This document shows, piece after piece, positions 22,384 through 34,370 of a stretch of 64,000 nucleotides of DNA. The DNA is taken from positions 19,371,224 through 19,435,223 of the forward strand of contig OU452228.1 in assembly GCA_911728455.2 (NCBI GenBank). Direction: 5' to 3'. Origin of the DNA: Marthasterias glacialis. Taxonomy: Eukaryota > Echinodermata > Asteroidea > Forcipulatida > Asteriidae. Numbering within the stretch: position 1 is the stretch's first letter; the number at the start of each line of letters is the position of its first letter. Under the pieces are notes generated by a model. The model did not search any database. It worked only from the letters and a program-made list of their open reading frames with translations, and had not been told where the DNA came from. A program made the position numbers and the translations under genes.

Positions 22384-24464
22384 TGTTAAAAGAACGACTT
22401 GCAGAAATACGCGTTAAAACGGCTCCAGTATGAATCGTTACTCATTTCACAAAAAAACTAAATACGTTGTACGACTACAGTGACTTTGGCTCATGCAGCC
22501 ACATTGACTTGCCATAGCCACAACCGAAGCCATCAGTTTGGAAACGTTGGTTTTGATAAAAAAAATAATAATAATAAATTAAAAGAAAAATAAATAAATG
22601 CAAAAAATAAATACAAATAATGGTTTTTACAAATGCTAATCAGCACTGAGCCGAACCCAGTATGGTGTCCCCCATTTCCTTACAGTAAATCGTATATGAT
22701 TTTACCTGGTCACGTGGGACATTATATTTTATTTTTTTCGTTGCCGTGAAACTTGATCCTGGTATCTAAACCGCATGGATTTGTCAGTAATGAGATGGGT
22801 ACATTGTATTTAACGTTTACCGTTGGGAAATAAACCTGTGTTTAAACACCACAGAGACCTGGCATCGCTTATGTGTCATTTTTCCGATGCCTCAATCACG
22901 GTATCCGATATCCAATATACGATCCACGTATATATGTGTGGAAACAGTGAGTATATATTAAGACGGTGTATCGTCGGTAAGACCTAATCCCTAGACGGCG
23001 TTGTCATATACGAAGCCAGGATGCTCCCCTTGTCCTTTTCTATTTGCAAATTGATTGTTTGCAATCCTCGAGGGCATCATTTGAATGTGGATGTATAAAA
23101 GAGGAGATTTTACTTAAAATCTTAGATACCCCCCCTCCATAAAAAAAAAATCGTACATACTTAAATCAATCTGGGTCACGGGCGATGAGGAAACGACGTG
23201 TGTTCCACTTTTAGACGGGAAATTTCTGAGTTCGTTATTATCGCTGGGATTTTTTTCCCCTTTTTTTTTTGACCGCGTTGGGAAAAAAAGGCCAAACATC
23301 ATGGCAGGTTCTTGAATTGGTTCTTATCCATTTTGTAGGTCAAAGTAACGTGGCTGAAAGCGAGAAGCCAGTCTCGGTAAATAGCTTCATTTGATTGAAA
23401 TGTAAATCCAGAAATGGTTCTTAATGGCTGCCATTTACATTCATAATAAAACTTCCGTGAATGATTTTTGCTTGTCTATTGACGACTGTAAAAACATCCA
23501 AGGGGACTGGAAAACAAGGCTAAGGACGAATGGCCTGCCATTTTAACAGACAATAGACTTAAGTGCACGTAGGCCTATATAATAGACCCTTTGAGCTTTT
23601 AATTAGTTTAAACTCCAATAAAGAACGAATTCGAAATTCGGTTTACATGACCGAATGATCGGTCATATCGCATAAAAAAACCCAGCAATCCCAGTAATAT
23701 GAACTAGACACGACCATTCTGTCTCACATTAGACTTAAAAGTGGAAAGTGGATGCATTGAATCGATGGACATAACCACCGTTGTATATTTCGTGCCATCT
23801 GACCATTAATCTTCATTATAATTTTTAATAGTGGAGATAAATGGAATGCAGACCCGTAGGCTGTTGAGTGCTCAGCAGCGTGACACATGGGCAATTCCTT
23901 GAAGAAAACTGTTAGAAAATAATTTCATTTCTCACTCTACAGTAGGACATGTCCCAAGAGGAATCATTCATGTTAAATCCATCAGAACCAACATATCTTC
24001 TTTTTATTTGAACTCCGGTTCAAGCATTTTCTTTTCAGTCAACATGCTTGCGGGGGGAACGGGCTTCGAAATCGCCGCAGAACCCAAACACTTCGAAGAA
24101 TAGACAAAAGACCAAAAGAGCAACGGACAACTGACCACATCTGATAAAGGTGCAGCCATCATGTTTCTGTACCATTCGAATCAACGTATCCATACCGAGA
24201 CTGGGAAGAAAAATACTATTTTGCACTCACAGAAATCAGATCTGTATTTCTGATTACTGATATAGACAAGCAGAATGACAATAGAGCTGCAGTTGAATGC
24301 TATTGTAACCTCGGGCTACAACTAGTAGTCCAACTTCGTCGTTGATTATATATATCTTGTAATTACCAAATACAACCATTCAATTTCGTTTTTAAACGGA
24401 CCGCGAATAGTCGTTATTTTAAAAGATTAAGTTTTTAAAATGTATAGTATTTCATTCAGAAAAT
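22384..24464. other. Gene-free DNA
   Basis: No gene supported. An A/T-only low-complexity tract lies at about 22555-22620. Confidence 0.45.
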
Positions 24465-24605
24465 ATAACGAGCTGTTGCAAACTACTCTTACCAACCAAG
24501 AGGACCTTGGTTTAATGAGGAAAAAAAGTTACTGGCCTCACGTCTCGACACTAGCAGAGTCTTTCTCAAAGGCTAAAAATGCAAAAACAACACACACATC
24601 CAAGT
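24465..24605 (-). repeat. Dispersed repeat with CGAGACGT core, copy 3
   Basis: Reverse-complement relative of 10150-10285. On the minus strand it reads GCCTTTGAGAAAGACTCTGC, TAGTGTCGAGACGTGAGGCC, then AGGTCC-type and TTGGTAAGAGTAGTTTGC segments in the same order. Confidence 0.7.
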
Positions 24606-26514
24606 ATATTAGTGTTAGAGAAGCAGTCAAGTAGAGACAAGTGATTAATTGGTTAAAGTACGGAGCTCGAATTGTCGAAAATTCAATATGGGACTTCAAA
24701 GCTACACGTTTATTTCTCGTCTTGTAAGACGAAAGATTGGATTCAAACTTGGTATGTCTATTAAGGAAAACATTTCAGAAAGAAACATGTCCGAATAAGC
24801 TTTAAGATCTTGTCGCATTGGTATTTTTACATGCAACTATTTGAGCCATCTGAACTAAAGGAACGCTTCGGTGGTACAAGAGACATGTTTTTCTAGAAGT
24901 GTCTTGCTATCTCCAAAGTATTTTTTGTTAATATTTCAATGTGGCTTTGTGGAGATGCTTGTAAATTGCCTCCTGTGTCACGTCCTTTCCAAAATGTGTT
25001 TATTTCGTTTTCTTATACCGATAAGTGAAGCGACAAATTGAACATGTTCATGTGATTAACTTTCATAAAAATATTGTTCGCGTTCAGCTCCGTCTCGCGT
25101 AAGATTATACACGTTGTTATCGACTGATACCGTCTGTTTTAAATACATTGTTATTCTATCTGTCCGCGTATCCATCCTGACCACGGCGTGTCAATATTGA
25201 TTACGTTTTAACATCACGAAGGTGCTGATGATGTTTTTCTTGGCAGGCGTTTTGAGATATTTAAAGAACAAACAAGCGTAAGAATTTTGAAAGCTTATTA
25301 ACTCGTCTGGCGTATCGGACAAAATGTGCGGACTGATGGCGACGTTGGTTATTTATATACGATACAAATGGAACAATAACAACTCTGAACTTAAGAATTA
25401 TGCTGTACTCATGTAGGTATCTTAATGTGTTTTTGCGTGTGGTAACGCCGCGTGGGCATTGTCTGACTGGTTTAAAGTGACATCCAAAATTGGCGCCGTT
25501 CCATTTCTTGGTCCGAACGATTTTCTCTGTGCAGAATCACAACGTTCAAAGTGCTGATAGATAGAGAAGTGCATTCAGCGAAGAATAAAAGGTTCCCGCA
25601 AGAGACATTGGTATGCGGGCAGGTGGTAGATTGTCCATTATTCGATCGCGCCAATGCATGACACTCTCATCCAACCGCGACAAGACAAACCAAGCTTTGG
25701 TGATTGAAAAAAAAGAGACACGCACAAATCAAACATCTCTGGCTGGCAAATCACTGAGGCAATAGAACAGTTCGGAGGAATGAATGAAGTGGCGCGTGAT
25801 CGCAAACGTAATGTAAACCCTCACAGCACTGCCGACTACAACTCGCAATTTGCCGAGCTCTTCAGCTCCAAGTTATAGCTTTCTGGAATGAGTAGGCATT
25901 CTGAAGAAGTTTTAAACAAATATCGTTTATAAATAAAAGAAAAAAAGAAGAAGAAAGAAGAAAAAAAAATCAGGAAATTTTCCGGCGCGTGATGTTAAGA
26001 CTATTCTCGCATATCATTCAGTTTAATTATCGATCCTAAAACGGCGGCGAGGGCCTTAAATTTCATCGAATTAATTCCAAATCTATTTGGATGCAGCGGG
26101 TGTCAATCACCTTGTGAAATATTTCTGCTTGAGAGGTTCTCATCTTGCAGAAACCGATGACTGAGTTTGCCAAATTAAAACACTCTCCCTGCAAGGCAAG
26201 TTTTATCACCATCTTGATCACCATACTGCCTATATGTGAATCAAGTGTAGGATCACATAGCCCCTCTTGAAGCTATTCATTTCTCTAGTTGTCATTCTCC
26301 ATTCTGTTTCAAGGTGCAATGCCATGCTTTCTTATTTGTCCACCACTTCAAATCTTTCCCTTGCCCTTTGGGTCGTTGGTGTAAAGTCCCTGTTAGCGAT
26401 TCTTTGGCATTATACCCGTCTTCAATTTGCCCATTTTAGTGACATCACCATAATACTAAATATTGGTTGTGCCATTTCAGAAGTCACCCCGTGAATTCGT
26501 AACAGCCGTAGCCG
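24606..26514. other. Gene-free DNA
   Basis: No supported gene or element. An A/G-rich tract lies at about 25935-25970. Confidence 0.45.
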
Positions 26515-26825
26515 TAGCGCGTCGTGGCCGAGCAGTCTTGCCCACCGGACTCAAGCTCTGGTGTTTCTGATCAGCAGAGTGTGGGTTTGAATTCCCAGTC
26601 ATGACAATTGTGTCCTTGAGCAAGACACTTAACCATTATTGCTTTGTCTTTCGGATGGGACGTAAAGCCGTTGGTCCCGTGTGATGTGTAATGCACGTAA
26701 AAGCAACAAAGTGCACTTATCGTTAAAAGAAGAGGTTTGCCCCGGTGCTTTCTGGCTTGGTTGGCTGAAGATTGCTCGACATGAGGCAGGGTCTACCCAA
26801 ATCTTCATTGTGTTCTGGGAATCTG
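26515..26825 (+). mobile_element. tRNA-derived SINE, copy 1 (plus strand)
   Basis: The head has A-box-like TGGCCGAGCAG (26525-26535) and B-box GGTTTGAATTCC (26584-26595). The wide spacing resembles a long-variable-arm (Leu/Ser-type) tRNA. The body contains TTGAGCAAGACACTTAACC, CTTTCGGATGGGACGTAAAG, CCGTTGGTCCCGTGTG, GTGCACTTATCG and GTTTGCCCCGGTG. The same body in the same order is present at 16772-17025 on the other strand. The tail beyond about 26800 is unclear. Not a functional tRNA gene. Confidence 0.85.
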
Positions 26826-28161
26826 GGGAATTCTTTTTAGAATTTTAGGGGCGGGGAGGGTGTACTTCTGTACAAGAAGGGAAGAATGTGTTAGAGTATG
26901 TGAACAATTTGGGGCCCCTTTGCTACATATTGTATTTTTCTTGTTTTGTAACTTGGCAGTAGTCTTGGGTGCTCCTCTACAGAAGGTTTGTCCTTCTCTC
27001 GGATGCCACCCCCATTCATACAATTTTTATTTATTGACATAAATACCCTTATTTTGATACAAATGTATAATTCATTTTATATTCTCAATTGTTTTGTGTA
27101 TCATTTTCTTGTATGAATGGAAAATAAAACAAACAAAAAAACATATCGACATGGTATAGATTGTGCCGCATCACTTTGTAAAACTTCACAACGTGCTACA
27201 TAAAATATCTCATATTCATAACTCTGCATACCTGTCGTTAAAACAATGCAAATTACAGCGCCATGAGCGCCCATCTGTGGCGGATAACAGCGCTTAAGTA
27301 TTCATCATTAGCCGCTGCGGAAGTCAATTTGCGATCTTAAAGGCAACACGTGCGCACTTACACGCTCACCATTATCTTTACATAAAACTTGACTCAGTAG
27401 CATTGGGTGACCTCAGTGTCAATGCATTATAGTATTTAAATTAATTGCGTAGTCCTGGTTCACTGTTGTTTGACCTTTACACGTGGGTGCACAACAACAG
27501 CCCGCTTTACGTATGTCTTATACGCACGTGTGTTGAGGATACCCAACTACCTCTAAACTTCTTTGGATCGAGATACATAGCCCCTCTCAATTTTTCTTAG
27601 AAGGAAAACACCAACAAAATGTGTTGTCGTAAACCGCTTTTTTGCTTATGCCCACACCCTGTTCAATATGTTTCTCAAATCGATGTCTGCTGCATTTACC
27701 TTTTGCTCTTTAAGCTAATGCAGGGTATAGTGGTTCTCATTGAAGGGTAATTCTTTCACTGTCTCCCGTGAGTCCTTCCCATTATGAAATCACACATTGA
27801 TTTAACACTCTTTCTGTTGGCAGAGGATCATAATTTTCCATTACAGAGACAAGTGTCTTCAGCACCATTGGCCTGTATCGATCACACCATTGAACTCTCC
27901 GTCGTCATGGGATTTCGGTGGGACGGGATTCAGATGACATGAGCTGAGCGTTTCATCATCGGTTTTGTTCTCGACACTGACGTGAAAATTTGTTGGAAGA
28001 CAACCATTTAAAAAAACAGCTGAACAAACTGGCGTCTCTCAGATAATGCATGCGTCTGTACTGGACCCAGTTTCATCACGCTGTTTAGAGCCGCAAAATG
28101 CGCGCTGACGGTGCCTTGTAAAGCGCGTGGTTCTCTGGACCGGAAGCGCCAAATTCCACTG
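26826..28161. other. Gene-free DNA
   Basis: No supported gene. The last 100 bases (from about 28058) may belong to another old repeat that the nested MITEs entered. I could not define its ends. Confidence 0.4.
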
Positions 28162-28634
28162 TACACTCTAAAAAAATGAAGGTGTTAAATCAACACTTAC
28201 ACTCTAAAAACTTAAGTGTTACACCAACACTTGAAGAGTTCGCGCAGGGACGACACTGTGAAAGGTTAAATGTAACTCAATTAAAGTGTCGAATTAAGCG
28301 CTAGTTTGACACTTACAGTGTCAAAATAGTGTTTGAGTCAACACTTTAGTTGAGTTACATTTAACATTCCAAAGTGTTGTCCCTGCTCGAACTCTTAAAA
28401 GTGTTAGTGTAACACTTCAGTTTTAAGAGTGTAGAGGGTTTGGTCAGTGAGAACATTTTCATAAAGTTAGATCCAACTTAAATACAAGTGTCCAACTAGC
28501 GTTTCAGATGCTAAGATTTAACTTTTAATAGTGTAAATTCAACTCTTCAATTGAGTTACGTTCAACTTTTCAAAGTGTTGTCACTGACCGATCTCTTTTA
28601 AGTGTTGATTTAACACTTTGTTTTTTAGAGTGTA
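28162..28634. mobile_element. Outer palindromic MITE carrying a nested relative
   Basis: TA flanks at 28162-28163 and 28633-28634. The left end is CACTCTAAAAAAATGAAGGT then GTTAAATCAACACTTA. The right end is its reverse complement (TAACACTTTG, TTTTTTAGAGTG). The left arm is cut at 28199 by the inner element and resumes at 28434. Without the insert it is about 235 bp, almost the same size as the inner copy. AGTTGAGTTAC/GTAACTCAA-type internal arms are shared between the two, so one member of the family jumped into another at a TA. Confidence 0.85.
28198..28433. mobile_element. Inner palindromic MITE, 232 bp
   Basis: TA flanks at 28198-28199 and 28432-28433. Ends are CACTCTAAAAACTTAAGTGT and its complement TTTTAAGAGTG. 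The arms are highly complementary over nearly their whole length, including GTAACTCAATTAAAGTGTC on the left and AACACTTTAGTTGAGTTAC on the right. A GGGACGACACT/AGTGTTGTCCC pair lies between them. Tc1/mariner-type target preference is inferred from the TA duplication. Confidence 0.88.
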
Positions 28635-28769
28635 GGCAGTGCCATGTAATCGGGGCCTGGTGTTTCATGCCATTGAAGAACACCATGGTTTAGATTTTTA
28701 CAAATATCCTTGCCGATTGCGAGTCATTTCAACAGTCAAACTCAAATCAATACATTGTTGCTTTGAAGA

Positions 28770-29090
28770 GTAAACGTCGTGCTCTTGCCGTGTCCAATTC
28801 AAATATTCCTATTTTTTTTCTCGATTCGGCAGAAGCACGACGTTTAAAACCACTGCCGCGCCAATGCCACACTATTGCCACACTCCAATGATCTGAATTC
28901 GACCCGGCAACAGTGCGACGCTTGAAATGGGCCTCAGCTCGACCATGGCTCGACAGGCCCTGTCGTGCTATTGGCAAAGTTCAGCAGAAGCACGACGTTT
29001 GAAACCACTGCCGTGCCAATGTCGCGCTATTGCCGAACTCAAATGATTTGAATTTGACAAGGCAAGAGCTCGACGTTTGAAATGGGCCTC
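28770..29090. repeat. Palindromic repeat with ~153 bp internal duplication
   Basis: GCAGAAGCACGACGTTT and AAACCACTGCCG start near 28830 and again near 28983. Each copy is followed by a TGAATT..GAC..GGCAA segment and GACG.TTGAAATGGGCCTCA. The outer edges are inverted: AAACGTCGTGCTCTTGCCGT near 28772 pairs with AAGGCAAGAGCTCGACGTTT near 29060. A foldback or satellite-like element. Family unknown. Confidence 0.7.
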
Positions 29091-29946
29091 ATATAGAGTC
29101 CCAACAGTCCTCAGTGCGGAAGTGCATTAAGCATGGTTAACCGAACGAAGCCAAGGCAGGCATTAAACAAGTTCACAATCCAACAGAGTCCGCATTTTGC
29201 TGCATTTAGCATGCATAGAAAAACGCATGATGGGTGCCGGGGGATTTTTTTTTAACAACTGCAACTGTCCTATGAATGTCTGATCGATAAAATGTCTGAT
29301 GTTGAAAGGAAAACAATCATCTCGGAATAAATGTTTAATTTCTGTACTGAAATACTTCTTAGGATATTAACATTTCTGTCTGTTTCGCATGTAGATTTCG
29401 TTGCACAGTATGGTACACTTTGCAATGAGATATACACGACTGAGACTTGATATAACTCGAAGGTAGGAATTCTTGCTTCGTGGAGAACGTATCTCCACTG
29501 TTCTTGAAAACACCTGGGTATAATTTATAATTGTACATCGATGAAGGGCAAGGGTGTATTGTCATTGTTTTGATATTAAACAAAAGAGTCACCTGGTTCT
29601 TTTCTTTATTTTGTACAGTAAATTATTCGAGTTAATCAATTAACACTGTCAGTTTGTCATACCGATCCGTATAAAACACCTGTTTGAGAAGACAGCCTTT
29701 TATCCCAAGCCGACAGACAAGATAGAAAAATGCAGCTGCCGATCTGACAAAGAAATTAACCTAGCTTGAAGACATCCATAGATTTATTTATCTTCGATAA
29801 TCCCTTGACGACCAGTTTCAGAAACGGTGCAAGACGGGTAGGCCTATATGTCCAGGAAGCAGTGCAATTCACATCTGCAGTTGCCGGAAAGAGGACCAAA
29901 ACGTTGTTTGAGAAAACATCTGGACTGTGAAGGTTATCCCCCAAAA

Positions 29947-30002
29947 ATGCAACAACAACAACAACACTCAAGAACAAGAACATCAACAACCACTATAACT
30001 AT

Positions 30003-30034
<32 letters not shown>

Positions 30035-30188
30035 CTACAACAACAACAACAACAACAACAAAAACAAAACAACTAGAATAACAACAAGGACAACAACAAG
30101 GACAACAACAACAACAACAACAAACAACAACGACGACGACGGCGACGGCGACGGCGACGACCACGACCACGACCACGACCACGACAAC
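29947..30188. repeat. (CAA)n to (GAC/GGC)n trinucleotide tract
   Basis: A CAA/ACA repeat with ACT and AGG interruptions runs to about 30130. It continues as GAC, then GGCGAC, then CACGAC triplets until 30188. Open frames coding poly-Thr or poly-Val across it reflect triplet periodicity only. Confidence 0.95.
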
Positions 30189-32164
30189 AGATCTAAGAAC
30201 AAGACTTAAATCTCACTGTCACCCCAATACCTCAACAAACAAGCACTAAAGCGAGGGAAACAAGGAAATAAAAGACATGCCAAGAACAAGAAAACAAGAA
30301 AACTCAAAATATAAGTCGCTGAAAGCACGGGCGTCTCCCTCAGTAATCAGAAATCTGATTTACGGTAGACTTGAATGAGAAAAAAAACTGCATGTTTATA
30401 GCAAGTGACTCGATCTATAAGCAAAGGTTCCTCCACAACGACCCTTTACCCTCTGTCTTGATGAGTGTTTCTTATAATTGAAGAGCCATGCCTCGCAGTG
30501 CGACAGGTAGTTTGATTACCTCGCTTCCTACAAATCAAGCACTTGGGTTGAACTTGGAGAAACAGAGCAAGACGTCAACGTTCTTCTTGGACAGTCATAA
30601 GCAGGGTGTTGGGATTAAGGTCGGGTACTGATTGAAACGGTAATTGGAAGGATCTTGATTTATTAAATGATGTTTTATACCTTCGGATGCAGAACCTTCT
30701 GCTCAAGAGAAGATGGTGCACTAATATTGTTTATGTATACAAATCTGAACGTGTATAGAATAAAGGATGCCTCTGGGAATACTCATAGCTGAAACAAAAA
30801 CCGTTTTTTTCTTTCTTGAGCAATTAAGTTATAAAAGAAATGAAGAAATCATCAAAAACCACATTTCAAGACAAGATTGCTGTATTTCGTACCCCGTGAA
30901 AGAAATTTATGACTGATATAGGCCTCACGTATCCTTGTTAAGTAAGCTAGTACATTATAAGTTGACCTTTTGACGCCATTTATACCTGTCGTAAAGAGGT
31001 TTTAATCAAAAAAACACTGGGCATCAAAACAACGTCACTTTAACCCTGACCTTATTTTTGTATTATTGTTTTGACCCTCAAGGTCGAGAGATGGAAAAAC
31101 ACGACCACGATGTGATGCTTTCCTGACAACGCAGGTCTCTGTTAATTAAAATTGTCACATTCAATACACCACATATATTTTTGGATGTATATGCAGTCAG
31201 AGATCATCCATTTATTTTTTCTATTTGATATTGGGACAAATTGAGTAGAGGTTTGGCTGTGAATGTAAAAAAAAAAATCACCGGAACTGAATTTCTGAGA
31301 GATTTGGCCGCACCCACGCGCATGCATGAATAGAGTCGTGTCAATTCAAATGTTTGTTCGCTAATAAAGTATAGTGGAATGACGCATTTGACCAGGGCTA
31401 GTTGATGTATCTCCACCTTTGTACGATTCCCACCGGTGCATCAGTTAATTGGGATTTGGTGCGTATATGAAGCTGACAGCGTATTTTTCATTTTGGCGCT
31501 ACTGTTTTTCTTCTTCTTTTTTCCCTCTCCTCTTTTTTTTTTGCCTTGCCACCGAGCGACAGGAGTGATGACATTTTGGAGTGATTTCCACCTGTTAGTA
31601 CCACCACACTTTATTGTTATCTCTCTAAGTGACAAATGGTGTAGACATTTATAGAGACCTGCCTTTCCAATTTAAGTCTTCTAAATTCTTTGATTGCTTT
31701 GCTGATAGCGATATGTCAATTGAAGAATTTGGCGAATTGATCCTATTCTAGGACGTCATAAACAAATCCGAATAGCTTGACGCAGGAATTCATTCAACTA
31801 GCTTTATCGGGTAGAAACGATGTTAGGTCTGCCGGATCTGAACTACTGAAATGGATTTTTTTTATCTGAACTAGCAATGGTGATTGGTCGATGACGTTGT
31901 TACCCTCAGGGCACTTGTCCCAGCTACCGTAAAGGAGCAATGCAACCCTGTATCAGTAAAGTTGGTAATACCCTAATAATGTCAAATGTCTTTAGTGCTT
32001 AAAGCACGTGGCCAACTATGGCCGTTTTTAAAGACGTTGTGTGACCGAACATCATTGCGCATGAAATAGCAATCCTGTGAAAGTTTAAGATCAATCAGCA
32101 ATAGGAGTCACGAGTAAATAGTGGGAACCCCACAACTGTTTTCAAACAAACTCCAAAACTGTTT
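30189..32164. other. Gene-free DNA
   Basis: No gene supported. From about 31990 the sequence (CCTGTGAAAGTTTAAGATCA) looks like the start of the old dispersed repeat that hosts the 32257-33002 insertion. Confidence 0.4.
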
Positions 32165-32658
32165 TTTTACTCATTTCTCTAAAAGCAATAGCGGCTGCCT
32201 TTCAGGCAAACATATTTCAAGGGAAGTTTTCCACACTGACCATCTTCATACCATGTAATAGACCGATTGCGCGACCCGCGTCACGTGATCTTTGGTGGGC
32301 ATAAAATGTAAACAAACACGACGTCCTTCGTAGGAAAGAATGGTACGGTACATGATGATTGTTGCATCTGTTTATTCAATTGAGGCTTTTCTTTCACGAA
32401 ATCTGTGACAGATATTCCAGAGTTTGTACCAGAGACCTTCGGGTGGCTGAATAAAGCCAGTAAGGACAGTTCCAGCATCTCTTGGAAATGGTACAAGTAA
32501 CGTATAAATGTGCATGATGTGTACTAGTGCAAGAATTTCAAAGTTTTGAAGCTGAAATCATCCAAAGAAAAGGCTTTTCAAAACTGTGTGATTCCTTTGC
32601 CTATTTGAAATTTTGCAAGGCTAGGTATAATTGCTCACATTTTCAACGTTCTTTACCT

Positions 32659-32691
<33 letters not shown>

Positions 32692-33080
32692 GTGATTTAG
32701 GCCTATACGTTACAAACAAAATAACAGGCGGGTGGCTACATACAGTTGTCCGACGCCGGTAGCGCATAACTCAAAATAAACCTCTTTTGTAGTAGAATAC
32801 TGGTAGTTTATGAAACAGTAATGTGATTAATATCAATGTCACAACATACAACTTTAATAAAATGGCTTAGTAACTGTGTTATTGTTAGCAAAAGCCGACT
32901 TCCGGTCACGGCATGTACTTGCATGTAGTTTGCCATCAGCTCAGATGACGTAGTACCCACAATAAGTCACGTGATAAACATTGGTCGCGCAATCGGTCTA
33001 TTCATTTGTAAATCTGTGACCATTTTTGTTTTTAACCTTAAAGTTCAACGTTGGTTGTTGGAGGCGTGAAAGCCCTACCA
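32165..33080 (+). repeat. Old dispersed repeat (host of the 746 bp insertion)
   Basis: The flanks AGGCAAACATATTTCAAGGG, AAGTTTTCC and CATACCATGTAA on the left, and TTGTAAATCTGTGACCATTT then TTGTTTTT on the right, match the contiguous stretch 51405-51500. That stretch has AGGCAGAAATATTTCAAGG, AAGTTTTC, TATACCTTGTAA, TGTAAATCTGTGAACATTTA and TGTTTTTC. Here the two halves are split by 32257-33002. Confidence 0.8.
32257..33002. mobile_element. 746 bp inverted-repeat element, complete copy
   Basis: A perfect 20 bp terminal inverted repeat, AATAGACCGATTGCGCGACC, lies at 32257-32276, with its complement at 32983-33002. CACGTGAT/GTCACGTGATC motifs follow just inside both ends. No coding frame of note. 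A poly-T run occupies about 32659-32688. I see no clean target duplication. A longer, end-truncated relative lies in reverse orientation at 43483-45197, and the filled and unfilled flanks (see 51380-51500) bracket the element closely. A non-autonomous DNA transposon of unknown superfamily. Confidence 0.85.
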
Positions 33081-33902
33081 TGCTCTTGTTTACAATTAAA
33101 ACACACTACAGCACTAAACAGTGAAAATAGAATCACTTTAGGCGGTTTTGCCGGGAATGTGTGCTCATTGATAAACATTGATAAATTTTGAAAAAAAAGA
33201 AAAAAAAGTACAACACCTACAGGTATTTATAGGATAGTTTTCGCACACATGGCAGTTTTGAGACTGTCTGACTGCGCTCTGAAATTTCGGGAGTCAAACA
33301 TGTATGTCAAGATACGGTATGCGTGTAACTGCAAGCGCGGTGCGCTTGAGCATTGCACCCAATTACACTCAGGGAATCTGACTTCCAAAATGGCGCGACC
33401 AAGATTTATTGTGGTGATAACGTCAGATGCATTGCGTCAACATACGACGGTAACCTTTCTTTTGGACAAAAAGACCGTGCGAGCCTTGTGCTTGTATCGA
33501 ACATTAGGGTCCGGGTAGAGCGGGGTTTTGTTTCCTTTACAATGTTAAAGCAATGTGGTTGGGATCAGCTAGTCCTCAAAATGGTCTCCATAAATGGTCC
33601 ACAAAATGGTCTTCATAAATGGTCCACAAAATGGTCCCGAATACGCACGAGACTTGCGCAGTCTATCGGTTTATGGAAGATATAAAGAGGAGTCTTAATT
33701 TGTTTTCTTCAATCCTTTAACCAGTAACAAAAAAGGAACGCCAATGAATGGTTTGAATTGCTTTAAATGAAGTTGCCAGTCAGTTCTAGATGCGGGAAAA
33801 TGAATCACCATTGGTAAAAAAAAAAGGCTCAATCAATTGACAAAGGTTTTAAGTCATTGGAAAGACTACTCGACTCTCTGGGGGCAGTTGCTTGCAGTTC
33901 CG
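33081..33902. other. Gene-free DNA with a short 27 bp duplication
   Basis: At about 33577-33640, ATAAATGGTCCACAAAATGG is directly repeated with TCTTC/TCCCG spacers. A frame at 33249-33518 (89 aa) has a good ATG context further in (CAAAATGGCG near 33388) but no recognisable domain, so I leave it uncalled. Confidence 0.45.
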
Positions 33903-34370
33903 GGATAAGGTATTACACGTGGGTAAGCAACGCCCACAAAAAAAGAGGAAACGCTTACGGTCAATAGGCAACGTCAATGATTGAAAAATATGACTTAAAT
34001 AAGGGTAACTTCCATGTAGTTGAGTAACACCTATGCTAAATGAGCACCGTACATGGTAAAAACGGGCGGTCATGTGGCAACGCCCATGGTTGAGAAGACT
34101 ACGCCCACGGTCCAACGGGGTAACGGTCACTGATGGTAGATTAGCCATGACTCAGGTGAGCAACACCTGGTAAAAGAGCCCCTGTGCAGGGTAAATGGGC
34201 GGTCAGGGGGCAACGCCAACTGCTTAAAAGCAACGCATAAAGTATGGTAAAAGAGCAACACATACTGTAAATGGATGTCCAGGCCAATGTGCAGTGAAGT
34301 AAACCACCATATGGTACATTTGGCAACGCCTCAATAAATGAGTAAAGCGTATCTTAAAATGGGAAGAAAT
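33903..34370. repeat. Highly degenerate ~21 bp tandem repeat
   Basis: Quasi-periodic units of the form GCAACGCCCAYGGTAAAWGAG recur about 18-20 times with much decay. Examples are AAGCAACGCCCAC, GGCAACGCCCATGGTTGAG, GACTACGCCCACGGTC, GAGCAACACCTGGTAAAAGAG and GAGCAACACATACTGTAAATG. Looks like an ancient minisatellite. No gene frame is supported. Confidence 0.65.

Noticed and set aside
26515-26600. Functional tRNA-Leu/Ser gene
   Set aside because: A- and B-boxes are present, but the cloverleaf stems do not pair convincingly and the same head with a long body occurs again at 16.8-17.0 kb, so it is a SINE.
29756-30182. Poly-Thr, poly-Val and poly-Cys frames
   Set aside because: Trinucleotide repeat translated in several frames.
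33249-33685. Two overlapping plus frames of 89 and 110 codons
   Set aside because: No recognisable domain, short tandem duplication inside the second, and no splice context; compatible with chance.
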